Source: Acanthornis magna (Eukaryota > Chordata > Aves > Passeriformes > Acanthizidae). Taken from it: 64,000 bases of DNA. A program made the position numbers and the translations under genes. The stretch lies in NCBI GenBank assembly GCA_036785705.1, contig JAWUZG010000001.1:5456001-5520000 (forward strand). Direction: 5' to 3'. A model generated the notes under the pieces. That model was not told where the DNA came from. It ran no database searches and saw nothing but the letters and a program-made list of their open reading frames with translations. Below are positions 42,228 through 55,494 of the stretch, piece after piece (positions within the stretch are counted from its first letter, which is position 1; each line of letters begins with the position of its first letter).

Positions 42228-44871
42228 CAAAGCTTCAAGGAGTACTTCCTATTATTGGTAGTGACATGGTGCTTCATCATTTTATCTCATGCGACACTGC
42301 ACAGTTAAGAAGTATTTCAAATTGAGCCTAAGGCAACAATTCCAACTCAACTAATTTTAAAGATATAAATTAGCAACATGATAGCTCCAAATGTGACAAC
42401 CAGGATTGAACAGAGAGAGGTTAAGCTGCTCTGTCAGGGTAAAAATTGCTTTGCAATTTTTCTATGGATAATTGTGTATCTATTTACATTTTTATAACAG
42501 ATAAATGCCTTAAGGAAAAGATCTTGTTTTAGCGTAGTAATTAAATTTAGAATCACTGGATGAATCACCCAACAGCAAGGTATGCTAAGGAATATTGAAA
42601 TACCTATTTGCAACATTTCTGAAGTAATAATCTACCACATTACTCCACTGATGGTTTTGTTCTTATTCCATAATTCAACATTCTCTCACTCTCATTCTGT
42701 GTAGGTCTTATAAAGCACTTTTCAGTGGTAGATCTGAGTAAGGAGATCATTGCTGTTATCCCCATCTCAGAGAGGGTAAAACTAAGGTACATGGAGGTGA
42801 CACGGTTTATCCAAGGGGATGAGCTACTTCCACGAGCTTCAGAGAAATTAAGGTTTGCTTTTGAAACCTAGTGCTGTTGGGTTGCACAGCATTTCATCTG
42901 GCCTATGAGCAAATTTTGTGTCACATAGCACAATTTGATATGTGTGGATATTCAGAAGTAATCTGGGGAAAGGAGTGAATTGTTAGAGAGCATCATCTCT
43001 TATAAAAAGTGTGGATTGTCTCAGCCTTGAAGAGTTTTCTGTATTACCCCACACATGGGTCTAGAGATAGCCTCTCTCTTGGACCATTTATATCTTTCAG
43101 CAAAATCCATTTCACAGCTCTTACCTTCCAAAAAGGACAATGTCACAGACCCTCTGTGATCCCAAGTTCTCTCCCAAGTCAGAGAAAAAAGCACAGTTTC
43201 ATAAAAAAAGACCATTAAAATGCTGTTTTCTCCCCTGCTGGCTGAGAAGGCTGGAAATGAGCTTTAGCCATGATGATGGAAAACACTTCTTACTTTCTAA
43301 GGGCAATATTTAATACAGTCAACAAAGGAAAAGGAACCCATTCCCAAACTGTGTAATGCCTAGGATTTGGGAGTGCTCACTAGAACTTACTTTTTTCTCT
43401 TAAGAATGAGAAAGAGTAATTTGAAATTCAGCTAAGAAGATGAGTTCACTTGTGACAATGTACAAAATGTTCTTTTAGTTACTGCAGAGTTTTCTTTCAG
43501 TTGTTTGTTGTCCTCCATTTTAAAATTTTTCATAGAAATAAAATTATATTGAGAGACCAGCAACTTGAATACTCCCAGGTTAACTGTTCCTAGCCGGCAA
43601 TAAGGCAAACTCTTCAAGTGTAAAATAGTCAGGTTTAGAGGTGTCAAGGCCAGCAAGCATCCTGCAGTCACTAGATGGCACTCCATGATATGCAGACATT
43701 TATTTTTCTGCAATGTCTTCCTTAGAAGTGAGTTTTCTTTTCCGTAAGTGCATGGTTTTGTTTTAATTTGTCCTCTAAACTCATTGTAAGGAAAAAAACG
43801 AACTAAAAGATAAAAGTTCAATTATATAGAGAGACTGAATATGGATATAACAAATAACCAAGGAGATTTTGAGCAGCAGATCAGTAGCTTATTATATGTT
43901 TGAATGTGCACAACCGACTTGTACATGTGCAGGCTTTGGCAATTATGTCAAAGAAACTCTGAGAAAAAGCTCTAATACATAAGGAAAATTAATAATTTGG
44001 CTTTGATTAGTAATATGAGCTTCAGCAGTCTGGGAAAAGAAGAATGAAAATCTCATTCTTTCCCTTTTAATGTATTATTTTTCATTATTTCAATACTATG
44101 CATAAAACTTAGGACTAAGCTGCACTGTGTCATTTCCACATCCCAGCACCCAGCCCACTTCTCCTGAGCAATTTCTGGGCTCTTTTAAGGCCATTCAAGG
44201 TTCACTAATGTGTAGTGGTCTGACTTGAAATGAGCAGCTATTTTTTTTCACCAATCAGGAATTCAGGTTAAAATTGATGAATAGATTTAAGTCTTAAAAA
44301 TTCTCTAGATGATTGCAAATAGTAATGATTAAACTAAGATTTTGATGCTGAATGGAGGTTGTTTCCAAAAATTTCCTTAAATGAAAAAATAAATTTAAAA
44401 AGTGCATTGCTTAACTCCTTGCATTAAAATGAAGCTTACTTTTGATTAACGAGCTATACTGGAAGCAGATTAATTTTATAAAAAAGAGGAAATAATTTTC
44501 TGCCAATTTAGTCCCCTGAGTTGGCTGTCTTTGGGGTCAGATGGGCCCCAGTTCTGGCTCAGGGAAATGTGCAGAAAGTCATAGCTGGCAGCATGGACGT
44601 GCTTGTCTGTGTTTGTGTGTTTGTGCAGCAGCAGAGTTGGACCATCCCTGCCAGGAGCAGCCTACAGCCGCCTTGGCTCAGCCATACAGTAAAACCAAAA
44701 ATGCACTGTATGGAGAGAGCTCTGCAGGCAGCAGTGCATGCAGTGGGGACAGAGATGTGGTTGGAAAGCAATGTCCCTGATGGATTAACTTCATCTGCAG
44801 GGCAGGGGATGGGGTGGCCCATACATATTGAAACATACCTGTGGGTTTTACATGATGCACATTTGTTTCAG

Positions 44872-44960
44872 ACGTAGGCACAGTCCTGAAGGTTGTGAGC
44901 ATCACAAAGGAGAAGTGGACTAAGGAGGAGGTGGTCCTGGAAGAGCTGCAGATATTCAAG
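44872..44960 (+). CDS. SEMA3D: SEMA3D exon (window exon 10): Sema domain, GTVLKVVSI segment
   Basis: This 89-nt exon begins with two bases completing Asp368 and ends in phase 0 at Lys397. It encodes [20 protein letters not shown] and VLEELQIFK. The D-x-G-T-V-x-K-V strand followed by LEELQ(I/V)F is a standard late Sema-domain motif. The acceptor is TTGTTTCAG and the donor GTAAGC at 44961. Read-through reaches a stop after ten codons. Confidence 0.97.
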
Positions 44961-46809
44961 GTAAGCATTAATAGCCGCAACATCAATTAAATATTATTCA
45001 GGGGACTTCATGGCCCAAACTAGCTTTTTCTGTCTGGTTGTTTGTTTACTGGAACTAGTTCAAGTTTCCAGAGGGACACTGTGTAAATTTTTAAATGCCT
45101 TGGTATTCTTTGGGCAAGTCAATTGAAAAATGTCCAAAACCAAACAGACCGTGATTTTTCAAACCTGTAGAAAATCTCATTTATCCTGCTTTGTTCTAGT
45201 TTGAAATCTTATTATGAGCCCACATTTTTTATTATTTATACATATTAAAATAGTAGTATTGTAATTTTAATGTAAAATTTTCTATGGCCCAGTTGGCATT
45301 GGGAGTATTCTAGGTACAATTATATGTTTTAAAAAACAATCACACAAAATTCCATGGGAACAGAGAAATGCTTTAAAATAACAACATTAGGAAGTGAAAA
45401 CATAACGAAAATAAAAAAGAAGTTAGTTTTGATTATCAGTGTGCTTTAATTTATTGGTGAAGGCTGACTCAGTATTTTTGACCATTTTGATTTGGTTATT
45501 CTGTAACTGGAACCCTGCTAACACCAGTGACTTCTTCATAAATACAGCTTGTAAAAAGCCCAAGATTCTTTTTGTTGCACAGGCACAATTTCTGATTAAC
45601 TTCAGTGCTGGTGAGGGAGCTGACATCAACATACTTTTACATCAGAAAAATGGAAACCTTTGTCTTCCCTACTGATTTTCTTTTCCATTTATTAGTTTCT
45701 TCTTACTGCTTTGCATTCTCACTTTGCTTTCTTCTCATGCTGCATAGCTCTTCTTCAGTTTTCACTTTGCTTTTCCATCAAAATTTGTCTGCATCCCATA
45801 GCATTTTGATTACTTTCTCACACAGCCTCTCTCCTATGTGCTATACAGCCCAAATTGTTGTTCATACCAAATAAATGAATTTGGGACTTTTCCAAGTGTA
45901 AGCACAGGATCATTAACAATTATTTCAAAGAGTTCATTTCTCCATATGCCTTTTGATATGTCATGTGTATGATGAAACTTTGATTTAAAGGATCTCTATG
46001 TCTTCTTCCCACTGCCTTGGACACCAATTATAAATATCACTCAGAAAATACCAAGATTACTCAGTGGCCTGCCAAATAATGAGCAGTTCCAGTATGTGCA
46101 CCAATTTGCTGCATTCTTAAAACATAGCGTCAAGGAAAAATGTGCCATATCATATTTAAAACAAAAAAGAGGTCATTTTTTTTCTACTCAGCAGACATTC
46201 CTTCACATTTTTATTGGTAACATTTATAACTACTACCTCTATGTTTTTGAATCCAGAAAACTGAAGGGGGTAATGGCTGAAAAAACATGCCTTATTTCCT
46301 CAAACTGCATTAATATTAAACAATAGGCTTAGATTAATCCTCTGTAGGGTGATAGATAATACCCTGAGCTTTGTGCTGTTCTTACATCAGTCACGGGCAA
46401 AAATTTCACTGTCTCTCATAGCCATGAAATACATCCTGGTTCAGAGGATCTGCCTATGTATCCCTTAAATGGCAACTAAGCCTTTCAAATAGTGCTTAAT
46501 ATGAACTGAAGTTGATGTGAAGGCTCATTGCCCAGGATGGGGTAGATAGCAAACTCTGAGAATTAAAGTTAATTCCCTCCTTACAGCTGGGGAAATTTAT
46601 GGGAGTTCTTTGTGGAAGCATGAATTTTGTGATTTTCTGTTGTGGCTTTTTTTGGTTTTTTTGTTGTTTTTTTTTTTTTTTTCATATTTGTTTAAACCAA
46701 GCAAATGAACCTGTAATTTTATTTGCTTATTGTGTGTTAAGTTCTGCTCTCTTTTTTAATAAGAGCAGGGAATTTGTAAACTAATACACCTCACTAATTT
46801 ATTTTTCAG
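44961..46809 (+). other. Intron 10 (1,849 bp)
   Basis: AT-rich with a T-rich tract at 46647-46682 interrupted by G. The acceptor is TTTTTCAG at 46802-46809. No other feature is seen. Confidence 0.9.
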
Positions 46810-46851
46810 CATCCTTCATTTATCTCAACCATGGAGATTTCTCAGAAGCAG
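46810..46851 (+). CDS. SEMA3D: SEMA3D exon (window exon 11): 14-codon Sema domain microexon
   Basis: This 42-nt exon, phase 0 at both ends, encodes HPSFISTMEISQKQ (residues 398-411). It falls exactly between the LEELQIFK end of the previous exon and the [10 protein letters not shown] start of the next. A 42-nt exon at this position is typical of the family. The sequence differs from human SEMA3D (recalled HSSIILNMELSLKQ) more than neighbouring exons do. Because both junctions are in phase, skipping it would delete 14 residues without a frameshift. Acceptor TTTTTCAG, donor GTAATC. Confidence 0.93.
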
Positions 46852-48231
<1,380 letters not shown>

Positions 48232-49759
48232 TAAGAAAAAAACATGACATGGTGTAAAAGATCTTGCTGCTTGCAAGAATTTTAGATGTTCCAATTCATA
48301 ACTTGTTGCCTTTTTACTTAGCATATCATTTGCCTTAAAATGTGATCATACTCTGGCCATGTTTCACATTTCTGCTTGAGGAGCTGTGAAGACAACATAG
48401 CTTTGTTTAAGTGTGTGTGACAGTAACTTGGCTACTGCAGCTAACATCATAAATCCATCACTTTCCTTTTTTATGCTGAATGCTTTAAGGCACAAGATGC
48501 TCAGATGGAGGTCCAGGTTGTGGCTAACTCAGCCTGAGATGCAAGAGCCTCTCTTAAGCTTCTGACGTTTTCATAGTAGTTAGAAAGCAGAGTTTAACAT
48601 AGCATCCCAGAGTGGTCAATAATAAAATATGTTTAATGCCCTGTCCTAACCCAACAATTGTATTTGTGGTCTAGCCATGAGAGGGAGACAGAGATTTAAG
48701 TACCATGATTTGACCACACTGGTAGCAGTCTTTCCACAGTGAAAGAAGCTTCATCTGAATTTTCTGTACCAGCTAGGAGAGCACCTTAGATCTGGGTGGA
48801 GGGATAGCACGCTGCAGGGTCTAGCAGTGCAGTGCCCGAACTGGTGGATGTGTATCCTGAAGCTTTTGGCTGATGTAGCTGGAGCCAGAGTCCTTCACAG
48901 CCTCTTCACCCCCCTTTGGACAAAGTCCTCCTGACAGTAATTCTTGCAGTGAGGTTGCAGTCTGAGCTCAGGCTCTGGAATGGCACTTTTTACCTTAGGG
49001 TCACAGGGCTGGGTCCTGAGCCATTGAAGTTAATGACTCATAAGTTATCATGTCATGGTGTCAAGGAACTTTATATGTTCTCCCTCATAGCCAAAGCAAA
49101 CTAAATTCAGAGAAGCATAAAAGAAAGGAGAAAAGCAAGTGTTCAGGCTCACTGCAGAGTTAGTGACACATGAGGCTTGCTGAAGTCTGAGGTGGGCTGG
49201 GACACGGAGATCGATGGCCCATGCTTTTTAACAGATGTGCAGTTTGGAGGGAAGGCCAAAAGTCCATGGCTCCAAAACAAAGGATGGGTGACTGGCCCTG
49301 GGAATCCTCCAGTAGATCAGTTACTTGAATGTTTTCCTTCTGTGCTGAAGTCTGTGCTTCCAGCCTGTCTGCAGCTATTGCTCAGTGGACAGATCGGCCT
49401 TGGCAACCTGCTCTCCTGCAGAGGCATCGCTCCGCGCAGGGGAGGTCCCACTGCTGCTGCTTGTGAGGAAAGAACCAGTTCTTTCCTGGGTCTCCAATTC
49501 TTCTGCTGCAAAATTGAAAAAGTTCCCATTTTTTTCATAGCTCTTGGGAGTTAAATGCACTCACACACAGAGGAAGAGTTTACTTTTTTTTAATGCTATT
49601 ACACTGAAATGATGGTAAATCATGGTGAGTTCATGTAACACACCCAGAGGCTGGTAGGCAAGTTAGTAGATCATCTCAAACCATTGTCTTATGTTTTCTC
49701 TGTCCATAAAGATGAAAGATAAGCAGATTTGTCAATTGTTGGTTAATAAACAAAAGAAG

Positions 49760-49801
49760 AAAATGAAGAGAGAAAAGCATGTACTTTTCTCTCTTCATTT
49801 T
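49760..49801. repeat. Perfect 18-bp-stem inverted repeat (hairpin)
   Basis: The left arm AAAATGAAGAGAGAAAAG at 49760-49777 is the exact reverse complement of the right arm at 49784-49801. A six-base loop, CATGTA, lies between. One arm is pure purine except for one T. This is far longer than expected by chance at such close spacing. Confidence 0.95.
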
Positions 49802-49817
49802 AGTAAATGGTTTACTA
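49801..49817. repeat. Second short hairpin abutting the first
   Basis: TAGTAAA at 49801-49807 pairs with TTTACTA at 49811-49817 around a TGG loop. It begins on the last base of the preceding right arm, so the two hairpins are contiguous. Confidence 0.85.
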
Positions 49818-50271
49818 GTCAGTATTACCTTGGGCTAATACTGAGCTCAATTTTGAATATCACCTGTTGAGCTTCAGATCTTTTTCATGATCTACATGAA
49901 AAACATAAAATGTTTTTAGGTAATTGTAACACAGTCCACCCCACCAGGAGACCCATGTTCCTGAAAGCAAGTTTAGACACTCTTTCTGTCACTCTATTAC
50001 ACACTCTTTATTTTAGGCAGATATTTTTCTCTCACATTTTCTCCTCCCAGTGGTTTTCCCAAATCACAGGCTCTTCTCTTGATGTCAGTTGTACAAATCT
50101 CTCTAGGCCACATGCTGCTTTGAGGGTGAGGCTGGTTTTAGTTAGGACTGTAATTGTCAGCAGTAGGGTGGGAGCAATGCAAGTCCACATCTGCTGAGCT
50201 CCTCTGTATTTTGTTGTTGAATTCCAGCAATTATGTCTGAAGTGTTACAAGTTTGCATGCTCTTCCTATAG

Positions 50272-50336
50272 GCGAGCCAGAAGGCAGGATGTCAAATATG
50301 GAGACCCAGTTGCACAGTGCTGGGATGTGGAAGACA
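50272..50336 (+). CDS. SEMA3D: SEMA3D exon (window exon 13): proprotein-convertase site linker
   Basis: This 65-nt exon starts with one base completing Arg464 and ends after one base of Ser486. It encodes [20 protein letters not shown]. Across the junction the sequence reads K-R-R-A-R-R-Q-D, a furin-type R-x-x-R site between the PSI and Ig domains. By family knowledge, cleavage here separates the Sema domain from the Ig/basic part and changes activity. Cys480 belongs to the PSI/linker region. Acceptor CCTATAG, donor GTGAGT at 50337. Confidence 0.97.
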
Positions 50337-52553
50337 GTGAGTATTTTTCACCTTTCTTGCTCTTTTGTCACTTAGGCAACAGAGTTTGCTGTGAGGGTCT
50401 CTGTCTCCAAAAACTTGCTAAGCTCAACAGAACAGTTGCCTTTCCCACACTTCATATGCATTCTCCTTCCCACCGTTAAATTTTCAGAGCTGGAGCTGGT
50501 AAGGGACAGCCAGTCTGGGATGTCACCCGTGCATCCGTATGGGCGACCCTCCCCAGCACTCACACCGGCCAGGGAGATGTGCCCTTGACGTCAAAACATC
50601 AAAACATCACACTCATCCCTGAAAGCAGTAATGAGATGTGCATGATGTTCTGTCCAGAAACAGGGCAGCAAATCCCACAAGGAAGCCTGCAGGGGTTAGT
50701 GGGGAACATACCATCTCTCCTCTGCCACTTGACACAGGTCCCAAGGCTGAGCTGCAGCTGCCAAGCCAGCCCCTTCCCCTTCCCACAGCTACTTAAATAC
50801 TCCTGTTATTAACAAGAACCTACCCCCCTCTTCCTGCTGGCTTCCCCCTCCCTTTCCCACACCCTCTTTTCAGATGCCAAAGGGTCTGGCTGCTCCTCTG
50901 GCATCTGCAGCCCTTGCCTCTCAGCGAGCACTGTCAGTATGAAACCCTGCGGTTACACGGCAATCTCTGTGGCAGCGTAAAATAAATGAATAGCATTCAA
51001 ACCCGAGCATGGCTTTGTCTGGGGTTCTTCTAGCTGCTTATTAAAGTGAACAATCCAGACAAAACAGTATTGATTGTATCACCACGTTGCACACTGGCTT
51101 TGGGACAAGCCACCCCTTCCCATTGATCTCCGGTTTTTCCGTGCCGCTGCGGTGCTGGGTGCCTGCTGCAGACCTCAGTGGGAGGCAGTGCAGAAATCAG
51201 AGCTGCTTGCCACGGGATCAAAGCCTGAAGTCTGTTGCACAGTCTAGAGGGGTCTTACTGTACATGTGTGCTTGCAGACGTAGTTAAAAAGTCAGGGCAA
51301 GATCTCATTTCCATTAAAGTCAATGACAAAACACATCCCAAGGGCCAGAATTTCCTTGCTTGCTGCTTGCCATGACTCTCCAAAAATTGATATCTGAGAC
51401 TGTGCAAAGCTCAAGGTTATAGAAACCCTAGCAGAAAGGCTGACAGTGTCACATTTTCCTGGAAGAGTTAACAGATACTGGAAGAGTTAGCTTCATTATA
51501 CAAATCTAAAAGCTCGTAGCACAGAAATTGGTATTAATTCTTTGCCCTGACATAGTGGCACCAGTAGCAATTTTATCCACCTGGGGCTGACTCCTGTGTG
51601 CCCTAAACCTATGAAGCTGACCTGTGTCACTCCAGGCTCTTGGTTTATTTTGGCCATTTGTGATAATTAGTGATATTATGGTCCCCAAACTAATTTAAAT
51701 TCAGTGTTCCACTGTGTGAGGTTTTCTCCCAGAGACTTTGTTGGCTGCATGAAGTTGTTCGGCTCTCCTGAAATCTTAGTGGCACAGGGAAATAATGCAG
51801 AGAGCTTGAATTTCTATAGAGCTCATATAGGTACTGGTTATATTGAAAGAATGATCAAAATTGTTTTAATTTTGATGTGGAGCTAACTTTTGATTCCGGA
51901 GACACCTGTGCTTTCACTTTCCTTTCTGTTATTCACAGGGCATAAGAAAGAGCTTTGGTCTGTTGCTAAGGCAGATAAGACACATGTAAGACAGACTAGA
52001 ACAGAAAGTGAAGATGCAGAGATTAGAAACTATTTGCTCAGATTTACAGAAGACCAAGAAAGGATTTCAGATCTCCTCATGGCTCCTTCAGTGTTTGGTG
52101 TGAAACATACTACAGAGCATTTCAAATTACACTGAAGGGAGGCAAGCTTCACTTTACTTTAGCCCTGTGACTCCTTTAAAGTGAGTGCTTGGGATGGACA
52201 AAGCAGACCATACAATCTAACTTCAGCAGGTTTAGCTCAGGTTTAGTAGTTGCATTACTTAAAGGAAAAATACGGGTCAGATTTTAAATTCCTCAAAGGT
52301 AAAAGCCCCAACTTTAAAATGGAGCAAGCTCATGATACAGATTTTATTGACCTCCTTAAAAACCAGTTGCAGTGAAGGAAGGTTAGCAGCCGCCTCTAAA
52401 TCCTCATAGTTATAGTTTAAGCTAAAAGTTAAGTTTCCTTTTGCTTTTTTATAATTCACTCGCTCTTATAGCATCTGTTCTGAATCAGACTATTTTCCCA
52501 TTGCTTTAAAAAGCAGGTCAGGGTTAATCTCCTGTACCATGTTTGCTTTCCAG
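50337..52553 (+). other. Intron 13 (2,217 bp)
   Basis: No repeat or gene recognised. A moderately GC-rich, pyrimidine-rich stretch lies at about 50740-50900. The acceptor is TTTGCTTTCCAG. Confidence 0.9.
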
Positions 52554-52693
52554 GCATTAGTCATGAAACTGCTGATGAAAAGGTGATTTTTGGCATTGAA
52601 TTTAATTCAACTTTTCTGGAATGTACTCCTAAGTCCCAGCAAGCCTCTATTAGGTGGTACGTTCAGCGCTCTGGAGAAGAACATCGAGAAGAG
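52554..52693 (+). CDS. SEMA3D: SEMA3D exon (window exon 14): first half of Ig-like domain
   Basis: This 140-nt exon starts with two bases completing Ser486 and ends in phase 0 at Glu532. It encodes [20 protein letters not shown], then [20 protein letters not shown] and EEHREE. Cys509 is the first Ig cysteine and Trp520 the core tryptophan (IRWYV). Asn503 in N-S-T is a glycosylation sequon just before the cysteine. The [19 protein letters not shown] run is specific to SEMA3D among recalled class 3 proteins. The donor is GTAAGT at 52694. Confidence 0.97.
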
Positions 52694-55454
52694 GTAAGTT
52701 ATAGTCATCAAGGCAGGTTTCCTCCATAGAGAATTCAGCTGAGCATTGAGAGGCAGGAGTTATTGGGATTAGTCAAGGTTTTACCTTTCCCTGCCTCACC
52801 TTACGTATCACATAGCATTCTGCTATCACCATTTGAGGCATGCAGTGGGGAAGAGAGAAACCATTTGCACTGTATCATAAGCAGATTTTGATATTTATTT
52901 TGACTTACATGCTTATCCTGTTAAAAAAAATTAGAAAGGGAGATAATATAAATCAGTGATAAAAAGTCAAAGCCGTTTTTTCCAAGGATTAATGGAACTT
53001 TTTCTGTAGGTAAAAGTATGTTCAAAACCCTGTGTTTCAGTAAAATCTTAGCTCTATTTAGTGTCTTATTGCTTTCCCTTACCATGTTAAGCACTGTAGC
53101 TAAGAATTGCATAAATGGTTTGCTGCTTCTCTCCATCTCTCCCCAGAGAAGGAATGCTTTGGTTAAAAGGCCTTTTATTTGCCTTTTTTTCTTGTTAGTG
53201 AGGTCTGAGATTTTTTAAATGGCACTCTGCTCTGATGCAGAGATGTCTGGTTAAGGACTGTTCCTTGTATCTGGTGTAGAAAGTGGTGAGACTTGTGATG
53301 GCCCTAATTCCTTTGGGATGCAGGTTTGGGGTCCTCACTGGTGGAGAAGCCCTGGAGAAGCCTCCAGGTCGCTGCAAACCCCTGCACAATTTCCTGATGA
53401 TTTCTCTCTGAGCTGCTGACAAAGGGGCTCTCCAACGTGCCTAAAAGGTCAATGTACTGGGACTGGTTTAGACTGGGTTTGTGAGTGAGTTTCAAACCTC
53501 AGGAGTTTTCATAGCCTTTCTCTTACATGACTGATTTTGTGTCTGAGGCCAAGTCCTGCTGTGATGGCAACCATGGCAACAGGGAAGGAGAAGGGAAATG
53601 AACTGCCCTTTCAAAGGAGCTGGTCCCAGGTGCTAGATATGTTTTTTTGTTAAATGTTCATCCAAGACAAAAATTAGTTTAAATGACAGGAACTATAAAA
53701 CACAAAACTGGTCTTCCACTCTCAGTGGAAGACTCATTCATCCTATGAGACTTTCTGAGTGCAGAAAATGTGCTGGTCCTTTCCAAAGGCTGGGGAGATG
53801 CAGGCCATGGCAGGTGCCTGTGAGAGCATCACCTTTGGCTGAGATGTGACTCATGGCTGTCACCCCAAAGTTGCAACCCCAGTTTGTTCTTCTTGGCCCA
53901 GAAAGCCAGAGTTAGAGATACAAGACATTTCTGATTTTCCACCAGATAAGACAAAAAACCCACAAGGCTGTACATTGACTGCAACAGTACAGTACTTTTA
54001 ATTTATTCCTCTTCTCTTACACATGTTTTGGATTGGCAAAACTTTTTTCTCTGCTGGGGAAAAAAAAGAGAAGCTTAATTAATTTTTAGACAGGTTCATT
54101 AACACCAAAAGAAGATTACTGGTTTGAAATACTACCTCTAACCTCCAGTATAACCCATATGTGGAAAAAAAAAGCCTTGTGATCAGGTGGCCAAGCACCC
54201 TCTCATCCACAGGAGGCTGATGTGCACACCCAGCCAGAAGTGGTATTTAAAGACCTACAGTCATTCATTGTGCTGTAATGGATTTACCTTTACTGTCCTG
54301 TATAGGAGACCCTGTGCTCAACATCCCTAAGGCAGCAGTTTGTAAATGCTATCACATATTTGATCAGGGAAACAAGTACTTTCTTAATTCTAACCATGTG
54401 TTTAAGACTCATTTTTAAGTTAATTTAAGCGATAGTTAACAGATTTTTGACTTTTGGGGGGGAGTTGGTGGATTTTTGTTGTTTTTCTTTTCTTGTGTGT
54501 GGTTTTTTTCTTTTTCTTTTCTGAACAGGACATTATGTCAAGTTTTGAGATGACTCAATTGCTTTTAAAAATAATGTATTGCAACAATGCCATGTGCCTG
54601 AGCTTCTCAGAGAGAGCTACAAACTTTGCATAAAGCAGCCAGTTCCCTGTGAAGAATGTGGTATTTCTATATCATAAGAAATCACACTTTCAAGACATAA
54701 AAGCCTCTTTTGAAGGGCTGCTTTTGAGTCTTATCTGTGTCAATTTAGTGAAAAAGATATTATCAGTTGATTTTCTCATAAATCACAGGTTCAGATAGGC
54801 CTCTGAAGGTCATGAAACAAAGCTTAAGCTGTCTTTCTTGTTTGGTTGTAGAACAAATGTAGTTGGTTGACTGCAGGTCAAACCAACTTTTGAACAAAGT
54901 TACAGCAGACCAACATGTATAGCACAGCCTAAATAAGTCTCTGCTATTTTTTGCCAGGCTTTTTATTTCCAAAAGGTTTGTTGTGGCTGTGGCCTGGCCC
55001 TTCCTACTTGTTCTGAGCCAAATGCCACTTACCCAGGCCTGGTGATGTCCAATACAGCAGGACTGCCCAGCATGCCAAAGATGTGCACATTGGAAGGGAG
55101 TTAGGGAATGTGTGCACGTGTGTGGTGGCATTAAGAAGCCCCAGCAAGCACACAAAATTCATCTTTGCACATTAACAGCAATGTTTATTGGGCTTGCTCT
55201 GTGTAAACAGTCTGACATCTGTTTGCATGAGAAAAGTAAATCTTCGCTAAAAGGCTAGATTAACCTTTGAGGCAAATTTAGTAGAAAATTTGAAGGAGAA
55301 ATCTGCACAGATTTTCTACAATATGAATGTTAAAAGAAGGCAAATAGCTTTTTGCCACATGTTGTGCCTAAAGCCATAGCAGTGCCTCTGTGATCTAAGT
55401 TTTGGTAAAAAAGAAGTTGGAGCACATGTTCCTCAGCTCCATGCGGTGGTTTTG

Positions 55455-55494
55455 TTAGTTGTGGGATTTTGGGGGTTTTGGGGGTTTTTTTTCA
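55455..55494 (+). repeat. G-run/T-run tract
   Basis: GTGGGATTTTGGGGGTTTTG then GGGG and a T8 run ending in CAG. It holds three G runs on the transcribed sense strand and has the shape of a splice acceptor, but no exon follows. Confidence 0.8.

Larger units (their letters stand above)
41835..44871 (+). other. Intron 9 (3,037 bp)
   Basis: Starts with a potential alternative 3' terminal region (tandem AATAAA at 41910 and 41920). An A18 run at 42210-42227 is preceded by AATAAA at 42193-42198. The rest is AT-rich; the 3' part from about 44520 is more balanced in composition. No gene is recognised. Confidence 0.88.
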
